From: Limnomonas spitsbergensis
Lineage: Eukaryota > Chlorophyta > Chlorophyceae > Chlamydomonadales
Assembly: GCA_037349105.1 (NCBI GenBank)
Contig: JAYJMM010000022.1
Location: forward strand, 372,001-436,000
Length of the DNA stretch: 64,000 nucleotides
Direction of reading: 5' to 3'
In this document: positions 42,775-52,997 of the stretch, one piece after another
Layout: each line of letters opens with the position of its first letter
How positions within the stretch are numbered: position 1 is the first letter of the stretch
Notes under the pieces: generated by a model
The model's input: the letters and a program-made list of their open reading frames with translations, nothing else
Database searches by the model: none
What the model was told of the DNA's origin: nothing
Made by a program: the position numbers and the translations under genes

Positions 42775-45245
42775 TCAGTTTAAGGTAGGTGTGCATACCC
42801 CACTACGCTGTCCCACAGGTACGCATTCCCACAATTCGGGATTATCAAGGATACCTTGTGGGTAGTGGGTGGGTCCCATGTAACAATCTGCATCCATAGT
42901 GCATTTTCCCGGAGCTGGTGATCCATAGTAGCTGTAGCCCATAAGCGGATGGGGCTTACAAATGGTGCAGGGGTCGCATGTCCAAGAGCAGGCTTTGTTT
43001 CCAAAGGGTAGTGGTGGAGATGGATGGGGGGAAGGAGGTGGCGGAGTTGGAGGTGACGGAAGCGGGGGTGGAAACGGCGTGGGCGGAGGTGGGGGAGCTG
43101 CAGGCAAGCATACAAGTTGGCCGTTAGTCAGACAAGTACATGACAAATGCTGGTCAAATTAATGGCACTGTTGCTGAATGTGCAGGAATAGGCACGTGCA
43201 TAATCAGTTTTTCAGCTACAATTCAGTTGCAATTTTCAAGCTGTGTCAACTCACTATGCTGCGTGTCAGGAGACTAAAGCTAGGAGCCAGGCAAAAGTTT
43301 CAAACATGCTCTCACATAGCTTTCTCCATCAAGGTACTGAGCATGCTTCCTGAACATGACACCCTTAACTCATGGGTCATGGCACTCACAAGGGCACATC
43401 GAAGTTTTGCACGTCTCAAACTCCATAATAGGTAGGCACACCATTTGCTTTATCCTGGACTTGAACCCCCCCGTGCAGTTGTCGAAGCAGTCACTGTAGT
43501 TCCCAATCACCCAATCACATCCAGCGTAGTCTGCGGCAAAAAGGGACATGGAAGGCAGTTATAGTTAGTAAACCATGTTACGTTTTACCACCCAGGACGA
43601 AAACATGGGCATAAACAGGAGTGCATGAGGAGACGATGATGACTAAGCGCACATGTGGATGACGGAGGGAAGAGGGGCAGGTACATGTACAACTGGGTGG
43701 TGGATGTGTGCTACCTTACATCTAAGTTAAGCAGTTTCATGCATGACGTAGATGGCTGCCCACAAACCAGTACGAGAACAAATTGAACGACCGAAAAAAA
43801 ACAGCCCCACACAGGCGAGTGGTGTGGGAATGGACCCCAGTGTGTACTGGATCGTGTATTCCTTCAATTGTGTGTGGTGGATTGAAGATCCATGCCCATA
43901 TTCTCTCTCACATTCCTGAGGTATGCTCTCTCACCAGTGTTTGTGAGAGAAGGAGGAGTGGTAGAGGTAAGTGGAGGGGGCTGGGTGGAGCCCGAAGGTG
44001 AAGAGGAGGATGTGGGTGGAGATGTAGATGGAGGTGTAGATGGAGGGGGCTGGGGGGAGGTGGAGACTGAAGGTGAAGAGGGGGATGAGGGTGGAGAAAG
44101 AGATGGAAGTGGAGAGGGCTGGGGGGAGGCAGTGGAGCCTGAAGGTGGAAAGGGCTGCATGTGCGGATATGAAGACGCAGGTGGCAGGGAAGGCAGGGGT
44201 TGGGTGGGGTAGGTGCCTGAGGGAGGAGAGGGGTACGTGGTCGGATATGAAGATGGAGCCGGAGGGGGGTAGGTGGGGTAGGTGCCCGAGGGTGAAGAGG
44301 GATACGAGGGTGGATATGAAGATAGAGGGGGCTGGGTGGAGACGGAGCCTGAGGGTGGGGAGGGGTACATCGGGGGTTGGGGAGAGTTGGAGCTCGTACC
44401 TGAGGGGTATGCTGGCGGAGATGGAGATGAAGGGGGCTCGGTGGAGGTGGTGCCTGAATGTATACATGAAAAAATGGCGACATGACAGGTGGTGAGAGCA
44501 CTAGGAAATAAGGGCTGATCATGATCAAAACGCAAGTTATGGATGTCATAAATAAATAGTAGGAAATGAGGGGACAGCAGACAGCTCGGAAAAGGAACAT
44601 ACCAGCGAGATGTGTGTGGCAGCAAGAAACAGTTTCAGCAGTTGCTTTATTTGCATGTATGCCTCTGGACCCGACAGAGCGAGAAAACATGAGGGAGACT
44701 TACCAGTTTGGTACAGGACACGATGGCGGCGTCCAGAGCCTCGGCTTACATCATTAGGGACTGACTGCGAGTGAAGATTTGAAATGGAATGTCAGAACAT
44801 GATGTATCGTAGCATGAAGCTTCCGCATAACCATGGATCCAGTGCAAAAAAACGTGATACGGACCGGTCGACCACTCAATATGGACGCACGGTCGTGCGT
44901 GACATGCATGCATGATCAGTCACAAATGAGTACTTTTCATATACGCCGAGCTGTATGATGCCCTTAAATTTATACGCGGAGTCTTCCAGTTTTCTTAGTT
45001 GTATTCTCTTGTTCTCTTGGAGTGTGTGCTATTCTCTTCCCTTTATTTGCGTAATTGATCTCAAACTACCAACAATACGCAACTTATTAGGATGAGGATA
45101 AGGCTCAAGCGCGGACCGGACCGTCCCGGGCAGTCTTACTGACCTGAGTCGACAGAATCTCGACACCGGCTGCTTGTGCAGGAGAAAGGCCGCAGATGGT
45201 GAATGAGGCACCAACCAGCAGGGCAGTGAAGATGCTCGGCCACAT
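42775..45245 (-). CDS. Secreted Ser/Pro-rich, Cys-rich glycoprotein with a thrombospondin-1-like segment
   Basis: Exons 45245-45144 (signal peptide MWPSIFTALLVGASFTICGL), 44764-44704, 44453-43935 and 43530-43390 join in phase. Exon 3 encodes about 170 residues of Ser/Pro/Thr/Tyr repeats (SYPPSYPSSPSGTYPT and similar), an extensin-like stalk expected to be hydroxylated and glycosylated in algae. Exon 4 gives YAGCDWVIGNYSDCFDNCTG with a later CKTSMCP, like a thrombospondin type 1 repeat. A terminal block at 43149-42775 encodes CTCLTNGQLVCLPA, a poly-Pro run, then a Cys-rich tail (CSWTCDPCTICKP, CTMDADCYMGPT). Its phase does not fit exon 4 directly, so a small exon is missing from the model or a break exists. 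Probable cell-wall or extracellular-matrix protein. Confidence 0.6.
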
Positions 45246-47020
45246 GACAACGCACGCCTGCGATAGAAGGCAATGAATGCAACGATATGCACCGTACATA
45301 CAGCAGTCAGGACCGCCGTGCGCAGCATGCATCGCTAGATTCGCTACCCGTAAACATACAAGTGGGGCATGTATGCCACGGAAAGAAACAAAGGAAACGG
45401 AATACCGGTATCGAAGGAAGCCATGGCTTTATTCAAGGAATAATGCACGATATGAGTGAGAGGGTGAGCGAGCCGAACTTCTACCCATGTATGCATCCAG
45501 TCCCTACCTAGTCAAGTCAAGCGTTGTCCAACAGGACATGTCCAATAGTAATGAAAGCGGGGAAACAACTCACGGCGGAAGCAGGCGGGGTTGAGAGATG
45601 TCGGGTCAGTACCGACTGCACCGGGGCAGGATGGGGCAGTTGGGGGAATCTGGGTAGTGGTCGTCGTCGCGAATGAATGAAGGATGACAACATTATCCGT
45701 CGCCAATCGGGCTTATGAAGTGTATGGCAACTGTACCGCCGGCACATGTACTGTAAACGTGCATCACAACGGCAACCACAGGTATCAATATGTGTGGTTG
45801 CAATTCTTGCCACCACGCATATTTGCAAATGTTACGCACATGTATTTCAAACCCGCCATCACATTTTTGCAGCATTTCCAGCTAGCATGTACGGCATCCC
45901 AGGTTGTAAACAACAATTGTGCTACCAGCCCTTGATGTACGGGTGGCTTAGTATGGGCCCAATTCCACTTGAGCGCTCGCATGAACATATTCCGGTGGCC
46001 GTTCATCTGGTTGGGCGTTGCGGCTGCAGCACTGCTGGCAAACGATGCAGAAGATGCAAGTTCACTGTTATCCGGAGTGTATTCGAGTACGGCACAGATG
46101 TCCACGCTGGCAGAGCGGTGATGCGAAGTATTTTTGCATTGAACAAATGATTTTGTTTGCCAGTTAACTTGGTGACGGCCTTGCAGCCTGCCATTTGGCA
46201 TGTTGCCTATTGAACACCGGGATGAGTGACATGGGACATGTTTAGAAAAGACACAATCAATACCCAAAACCAATTCCATCTTAGTTGCCAATGACTTGCA
46301 AGCTTTCTCTCTAGGGAACTGGGTACCGATCGGGCGGGTTGCACATGCCTCCGTTTCCTACGTCCTAGTGCGCCATGCAAGTCTGGGGGGGGGGGAATCC
46401 TCCATGCACGTTTCTGGATGGGGCCTGGGGCTGCATGGATGGGTAGCTACACATGATTACCTGGTCTGATGTAAAGTGAGCAAGCAATGGCTGTGGCCAT
46501 GCATGTGACTTGTAGGCCAGGAATTTCGCTGGGACCCCCAATGTTGCGGCTAGACTGAGTGGCAGCGATCATTCCTGTCAAGATCGTTATTGTTTTGATT
46601 ACGTGTGCATACTCGATTCTATTGATGGCTTGCTTGCACATGCCGCGGAGCCCTGCATCGCCTGCGACCCTGTCTGCACCGACCGGGCCCTCATCGCAGC
46701 GACTCGCCTTTCTAGCAGTGATCCCGATTACGACTTGCGATCTAAAGACCTCAAATTGTATATGTGTCACCTGCGCACTAATCGCACCTCTGCCTGACGA
46801 CTCCGACCAGGCCGCCCTCGGTTTTGTGTAGGTTTGCTCCAACTCGCACGCTGACCATAGAGATTAGTTGGCAAGGTACGTTTAAATCAAGATCGTTATT
46901 CCAATGTCTGCGTGAGAAGCTATACTTCGAGTTCGTCGCCTGTCACCACCGACCTCGACCACCGCCTGGCTGGATGAGTGATCGAGTGATAAGTGGAGCC
47001 GGGGGAAAGTTCACTTCACG
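45246..47020. other. Intergenic region without a recognised gene
   Basis: Several open frames of 60-170 codons overlap on both strands (for example minus-strand 46291-45785 and 46842-46447), but none shows a domain, a convincing splice partner or a targeting signal. A poly-G run lies at about 46385-46394. Confidence 0.4.
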
Positions 47021-47281
47021 CACAGAGACCCTGGAACGTCCACCAAAAATGCTCCCGAGAACAAATCGGTATCTTGCGATCTTGCGTAATCGCTTTTCAT
47101 TATGACACTTAACTAAGCTACGTTTCCGAGATAAGCAGTACAAGAAACCATTTACGTACAAAAAAGATAAATTATACTTGGGCGCACCGAGTTCAGAGGC
47201 TCGAGGCCTGAGATCGGGAATGGGACAAGATACCGATTTGTTCTCGGGAGATTTTTTGGTGGACGTTCCAGGGTCTCTGTG
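47021..47281. repeat. Long inverted repeat with 56-base arms, potential hairpin RNA or MITE
   Basis: The arm 47021-47076 (CACAGAGACCCTGGAACGTC and onward) is the inverse complement of 47226-47281 with about two mismatches near the middle. The loop is 149 bases. If transcribed, it would fold into a near-perfect 56-bp stem. No coding capacity and no clear target-site duplication at the ends. Confidence 0.8.
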
Positions 47282-47699
47282 AGAAATGAGAAATAAACTC
47301 AAATCAAAGTTGGTATAATGAACGAAGCCATGGACCACTGTTTGGACCACTGAAACATGTTGGAGTTACGTGATCAAGTGAGACAAATAAACAACATCGT
47401 TACCGAAGACCTTTGCAACTTGCAAGATCCCGATCAGAGATCATGCCTAGACCTGTTATCACTGGGCTGGCCAAAGCCTGGCCTTAGCATTAGTTATGCC
47501 AAGCCCTGGCAGTAAACACCTTGCGGGCGACATTGCAGGAACCATCAAGGGAGATCCCAATCCAATTGCTAGTGACGGAAACTGCTGGAGGGGGTACCAT
47601 GGAGAGAAATGGACACCCCGGCCGGTAAACGCGGGTCCAACACAAGCGGTTGTTCTGGAACCGTGCTGACCGGCTGACGGAAGAAAAGGATGTCATGCT

Positions 47700-47890
47700 G
47701 CTGGATGTACTGTTGATCCTGGTGCTTGTACTGCTGCTGGGCGCGGCTGTGCTGTAGCTGGATGTACTGTTGTTCCTGGTGCTTGTACTGCTGCTGGGCG
47801 CGGCTGTGCTGTAGCTGGATGTGCTGTTGTTCCTGGTGCTTGTACTACTGCTGGGTGCGGCTGTGCTGCTGCTGGATGTACTGTTGTTCC
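47700..47890. repeat. 57-bp minisatellite (19-codon unit)
   Basis: Units start at 47701, 47758, 47815 and 47872. On the minus strand one open frame reads VQAPGTTVHPATAQPRPAA per unit and continues upstream to about 48150 (EFWQGNGQHHK, TRRLFEISSTSDPPAAAND), while another is Gln-rich (QEQQYIQLQHSRAQQQ) but interrupted by a stop. It may be a repeat-bearing exon; not provable here. Confidence 0.75.
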
Positions 47891-48189
47891 TGATGCTGTT
47901 GGACGTGGCTGCCCTGCTGCTGGATGTTCTGCTGTTGCTGCTGGTTGTGCTTCTGGTCCGCATAGATGCCCTGCTCCTGGATGCACGGTTGTTGCTTCAG
48001 GTTGTACTGTTGTAGCATCGAGTTGTATTGACCTTCCCGCGTCTGATGTAACGTCGTTGGCGGCGGCAGGGGGGTCTGAAGTGCTGCTGATCTCGAACAG
48101 ACGTCGGGTGGGGGACACCTTATGGTGCTGACCGTTGCCTTGCCAGAATTCCTGCGGCCTTGTGTGCTGGTGTGCCACATGAGGCAGGA

Positions 48190-48669
48190 TTCTGGCAGCA
48201 GGCATGCAGGCAGGCAGACAAGCGGGAAGGCAGGCAGACAAGGGGGCATGCAGGCAGACATGCCGGCAGGCGGGCATCAAGCAGGCATCAGGCATCAGGC
48301 AGGCATCAAGTAGCAGGCATCAGGCAGGCAGGCATCAGGCATCAAGCAGGCATCAGGCATCAGGCAGGCATCAGGCGGGCATCAGGCAAGCAGGCCGGCA
48401 GGCAGGCATCAGACTGGATGGCATCAGACAAGCATCAGGCATCAGGTAGCATGCATCAGGTAGCAGGCAGGCAGGCAGCAAGAAGGCAGGCAGGCATGCA
48501 GCAAGAAGGCATGCATGCATCAGGCATTAGGCATCAGGCATTAGGCATGCATGCAGGCAGGTGGGCGGGCATGCAGGCGGGCATGCATGCAGGCATGCGA
48601 AATTGCATACGGGCTGGCGGGCAGGCGGGCAGGCAGGCGGGCAGGCAGACAGGCGGGCGGGCGGGCGGG

Positions 48670-48729
<60 letters not shown>

Positions 48730-48780
48730 CGGGCGGGCAGGCGGGCGGGCGGGCGGGCGGGCGGGCGGGCAGGTAGTGGA
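48190..48780. repeat. GGCA tetranucleotide and GGCATCA microsatellite block
   Basis: 48190-48550 is built from GGCAGGCATCAGGCAGGCAT words; 48600-48778 is an almost pure GGCA/GGCG run. All frames are open across most of it, giving artificial Ala/Gly/Arg/Gln or Cys/Leu/Pro/Ala proteins. Confidence 0.95.
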
Positions 48781-49105
48781 CCATGCATTGAACCCAGCAA
48801 TGAACTCTGCAATGAACGATGCAGTTAACCCTGATGTGAACCCTGCAATGAGCCATGCAGTGAACCCGAAAGTGAACCCTGCAATGAGCCATGCCGTGAA
48901 CACTACAGTGAACCCTGCAATGAACCCTGCTGTGAACCCTGTTATGACCCATGCAGTGAACCCTGCAGTGAACCCTGCAATGAGCCATGCACCCTGCAAT
49001 GAGCCATGCAGTGAACCCTGCAGCGAACCCTTCAATGAACCATGCAGTGAACCCTACAGTGAACCCTGCAGTGAACCCTGCAGTGAACCCTGCGCAAGGG
49101 TCGGT
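48781..49105. repeat. 12/24-bp minisatellite
   Basis: Tandem GTGAACCCTGCA and ATGAGCCATGCA units alternate about 25 times, directly following the GGCA block. Translation on plus gives Asn-Pro-Ala-Val/Met repeats. Confidence 0.95.
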
Positions 49106-49237
49106 TGCCGTGACGGACGTTAAGTGCCTTCCTCAGTCACCCCATCCCACATCCATGACATGCGCCTTTAGGCGATAGATTCTAGCTAGGGGCAGACATA
49201 ATGAGGAAAGCCTAGTCCATGGTACCTCGGAAGGGGC

Positions 49238-49620
49238 CTCTGCCAGTTGGGCCCCTGACGGTGCGATGATGAACCATGTCTCTATTGCTGCCAGCGGTTC
49301 CCCTCCCATCACCTTGCTTGGACACACCTCTGCCAGCTGGGCCCCTGACGGTGCGATGATGGACCACGTCTCTACTGCTGCCAGCGGTTCCCCTCCCAGC
49401 GCCTTGCTTGGACACACCTCTGCCAGCTGGGCCCCTGACGGTGCGATGATGGAACACGTCTCTACTGCTGCCAGCGGTTCCCCTTCCAGCGCCTTGCTTG
49501 GACACACCTCTGCCAGCTGGGCCCCTGACGGTGCGATGATGGACCAGATCTCCACTGCTGCCAGCGGTTCCCCTCCTAGCGCCTTGCTTGGACACACATC
49601 TGCCAGCTGGGCCCCTGTTG
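49238..49620. repeat. 90-bp minisatellite (30-codon unit)
   Basis: Units begin at about 49238, 49328, 49418, 49508 and 49598. The plus frame reads GHTSASWAPDGAMMDHVS with TAASGSPPSALL per unit; the minus strand is also open (PSGAQLAEVCPSKAL). Units differ mostly by single bases. Confidence 0.9.
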
Positions 49621-49672
49621 GTGACTCAGCCCCCCACATCTGCACACCTACCAGTTGGACCCCTGCTGGGGC

Positions 49673-49985
49673 CTCAGTCCCTGCCGCGTCCCCCGATGGA
49701 GCCAGGCTTGACGAGGCCTCTCCTGCTGACGGCTGGTCCCTTGCTGGGGCCTCAGTCCCTGCTGCTTTCCCCGATGGAGCCAGGCTCGACGAGGCCTCTG
49801 TTGCTGACAGCTGGTCCCTTGCTAGGGCCTCAGTCCCTGCTGCTTCCCCCGATGGAGCCAGGCTTGACGAGGCCTCTCTTGCTGACAGCTGGTCCCTTGC
49901 TGTGGCCTCAGCCCCTGCTGCTTCCCCCGATGGAGCCAGGCTTGACGAGGCCTCCCTTGCTAAAAGCTGGTCCCTTGCTGGTGCC
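49673..49985. repeat. 78-bp minisatellite (26-codon unit)
   Basis: Four units starting at 49673, 49751, 49829 and 49907, in the same plus frame as the 90-bp array, reading SVPAASPDGARLDEAS with LADSWSLAGA. Both strands stay open through both arrays, about 270 codons on plus (49266-50084) and 300 on minus (50044-49133). Either could be a repeat-encoded protein. Confidence 0.9.
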
Positions 49986-50587
49986 TTGCTCGGCCACACT
50001 TCTGGTCTTGACAGCTTGGCCCCTGGCGATGACTCCGCTCCCAATGTTTATGCACCTGCCAGCTGGTCCATGCACTGGCCTTAGCTCTCAAAACAACAGC
50101 TGCTGCCAGCTGGGTGCTTGTTGGTGCCTCTGTTGAGGATGCATGCATCCACGACCAGCAAGACCACTCCTGCCTTTCTCGAGGCAACCCTTGGTCTGCT
50201 GGGCCGCTCAGCACGGATGGAAGTGGCGGCCAGGACTGCGCAACTGGGCAGCTGGACTGTGACACAGCAAACAACGAGGCCTGTACTGACGGCACTCTAG
50301 AGAGGTCTAACATACTGTTTTCTGGCTGAAGAAACATTTATTACCACCGGAATGGTAGCTGAGGATGGGCTGTTCCCTGCCTGCCTTGCTGTGTTTGTCC
50401 TCACGCTTGGTTCAGGGTTTAGGTTTATGTCCTGAATCTGACTGCTCAAGGGCTGTGCATGCTGAATCCTTGTGCATACATGTAGTGTGCGACGATTGCC
50501 AGCAGTGCCGTCTCTGCCACAACCAGTAGTCAATCCTGATTTGGGGCACGTTCAACTGATGCTCGTGATGTTCATGTTGTGTGCAGG

Positions 50588-50852
50588 GACGCCGAATGAA
50601 GGCTTGTCTCCTGTCTGCTCCTCAGCTGCCGGCTTGCTGGCTGTGGTCACCTCCACTGCCAGCGCCTCCGCTTTTAGCTATCCTGCTGCCAGCGCCTGGG
50701 CTGCTGGTTTGCCGGCTGGGGACGCCTCTACCATGCTGCCAAGGCCTCAGCTGTTGGACTGGCACCCGGCGGTGTTTGAGCCCCTGGCCTCAAGTGCCGG
50801 CTCTGCCGCGCCGCGTACTCTCTCCCGATCCTGCTGGACCATGCCAGCTGCT
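50588..50852 (+). CDS. Possible exon of a low-complexity protein
   Basis: After an acceptor-like GTGTGCAG and before a donor-like CTGCTG/GTGAGA, the frame encodes TPNEGLSPVCSSAAGLLAVV and PRPQLLDWHPAVFEPLASSA. Composition is Ala/Ser-rich like the repeats before it. No family is recognised and no phase-matched neighbour was established. Confidence 0.25.
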
Positions 50853-51701
50853 GGTGAGAGGAGGGTGGGGGATGTAGTCATAATCCAGAAGAAAGGGGAA
50901 AGGGACGCGGGCAGCCGTGTGTATGTAACTGTGGGCCAGACCACCCTCTGGGGGCATCCGGGCGGCCACCATTCGGCTAATAGGGACCCAACCTTGATCC
51001 TCCTAAGCTCAGTAGCCCCAGCTTTAGATATGGCTGCACCAGGTCCCCATGGCTGTAGGCTGTCATGCAGTTAAATTGCAGCTGCAATGCTAGAGATAAA
51101 CAGTGGTGTGTAGCTGGGTTTGAACCCGTGCCTAAAAGTATCAAGGTAAGTGTTGCACTCCTAACTCCAAGGACTGGCATCAAATCCACAAAGGACAGTA
51201 CATCACTAAAAAGGCACAGCTGGCAGCAGCACATGCACCAACTGATAGGTCCAGAGATCCGATGCGTGCCAGCTCCCTGACAGACATTGCTATGGTCCAC
51301 AGCTGATGAGGAGGCTCCCCTTGGCCTTGCTTGATACGTTCCTCCCCTTGTTTGATTCACTGTCATGGATGGGTGGCTTGATGCTGGCTGATTAAGGGCT
51401 GGTCATGCTGCGGGCAGGGACCTCAGTTCCGGCTCTGACACAACATGCATCCCCTCCCCAACTGGAATCATGTCAGCAACTGATGAAGCGTTGTCCGTTT
51501 TGTGTGCATGCTCGGTCACAGACAAACAGGAGCAGACCCCTGCCCAGCCGGCTCCATTCTGCTTTCCAGTGCCAGCAAATGCTCCTCTCCTTCCGGTTGT
51601 GGTTGCATATTGGCAGTCGTGTGCACTTCGGAAAGTGCTAGGATACAGCCCATGAGGATGACCAAGTCGACAACGCCCAGCCATTCTTTTACCATGCGAC
51701 C

Positions 51702-52001
51702 ATGATGCTTGCTGATCAGTGCCGATGCCTCAAACTGAAACAGTTTAGAATCGGGTATGTGTTGATGTTCAGAAAGAGAGCTGTGGGGAGTGATTACGAC
51801 GTCGTTGTTCTCAGAGCATACAGAACCGGGTATAGCGTTTCCGGGGTTCAGGATAGCACCCAGTTGGTCGCACAGGTACAGCTTGATGCAAGCGCAGCGG
51901 AATGGCTACCTCTTCTGTTTCCTATCCCTCCAGTCCCGCCACCCACTCATGTAGTGCTGTTTCCGAATCGTCCGATCGATCAGCAATTTAGCACGAGCTA
52001 A
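51702..52001 (+). CDS. Hypothetical open frame, possible 3' exon
   Basis: The frame encodes RIGYVLMFRKRAVGSDYDVV, then VLRAYRTGYSVSG and a Pro-rich end before a stop. The amino-acid mix looks protein-like, but no motif is known to me. It could be the last exon of the low-complexity gene suggested upstream. Confidence 0.22.
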   Translation: MMLADQCRCLKLKQFRIGYVLMFRKRAVGSDYDVVVLRAYRTGYSVSGVQDSTQLVAQVQLDASAAEWLPLLFPIPPVPPPTHVVLFPNRPIDQQFSTS

Positions 52002-52997
52002 GGAAATCCAGCCTTCACCCGGGGAACCCTGAGCTTAAGTCGCCAAATTCTGCATACCGACGGTATCAAGCAAGGTTGCAGATTTGAAGGACAAGGGGGA
52101 AAACGTGAGGGGGAATTAGTTATGCATGGCAACTACTGACTGAAGTTGTTACTGTTTGGACAGTTCAGGATTTGGGGACTGCATTAATCATTGACTGTTT
52201 TGCCACAGCAATTTGCATCGTCCTTAGTCCTAACTAATATGCATGCATGCTGCATGGATGCATGGCTACTTTGGGGCCAGTCGAGGGGGGGATATACCAT
52301 CTGGGCATACATGGGGGCTGTCTGCCGGCATGCAACCATCTTCATGTCTTTGTATGCCAGTATGTATGCCAGTGATGTGCCTAAAACAAGTTTTTGACTG
52401 CAAACTTAGTAGTCACGGACTTGTTTCGTTGTTTTCGGAGTTTGTTGTTCCTTGAAACAGCCAATTTTGATTGATCGCACAAATATTTCCCTGTCACTTC
52501 GTTGCAATGGGCTTAAGGCTTCGTCCGGAGCCAAAAAAGTCTAGCTAGCTTGCATTGCTTGCGATGCCATCGCGAATTGGAAGACAACTTGGATGGGTCA
52601 GATGGTTTACGCGTATCCTGAGGTTATCAACGAATATGTCTAGAACGTCAGCGAAGTCCTCAGTTCTATCGGACATGTGACGGTATGTAGGCGTACTATT
52701 GCGTGGTTGTTGATTCCCGCCCCCTATGGCCTCTAAGCAACACGTGTGCAAGGGTGTCGCACCATAAAGCAGTAACTGCAATACTATGGTAAATACCGTA
52801 AACTCCGGTCATGACGCCTTAGAGAGGCGTCCTCTACTCACAAATACGGTACATCACCGTACACTCATGCTCCTTGTACTACATACAAGAGCTTGTTAAC
52901 CAGATGACTGTAACTGGAAGTCCCTAACTGGATGTTTCTGACTGGCTGTCTCTGCCTGGAAGTCTCCGTCTCGTGGGTACCGCCCCTACTACTTTAC
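52002..52997. other. Gap left of the retrotransposon coding region
   Basis: No gene seen. 52908-52970 is a run of four 14-15 base units (AACTGGAAGTCCCT type). The sequence between about 52790 and 52997 is the 3' untranslated or LTR side of the retrotransposon, but LTR limits cannot be set because the other LTR lies outside the window. Confidence 0.4.

Noticed and set aside
43908..44690. His/Leu/Pro-rich open frame overlapping the Ser/Pro-rich exon
   Set aside because: It is the +1 shadow of the Ser/Pro/Thr repeats; splice phases of the neighbouring exons fit only the Ser/Pro-rich frame.
48600..49105. CRISPR-like direct repeats
   Set aside because: Units are contiguous and have no unique spacers of constant length; the context is a eukaryotic intergenic minisatellite.
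48160..49123. Long Ala/Gly/Arg/Gln and Cys/Leu/Pro/Ala open frames
   Set aside because: They are translations of GGCA/GGCATCA microsatellite and a 12-bp minisatellite, open in several frames on both strands.
52790..52997. 3' LTR of the retrotransposon
   Set aside because: A short purine-rich tract follows the last stop, but with the opposite LTR outside the window no repeat pair can be aligned, so I do not set LTR limits.
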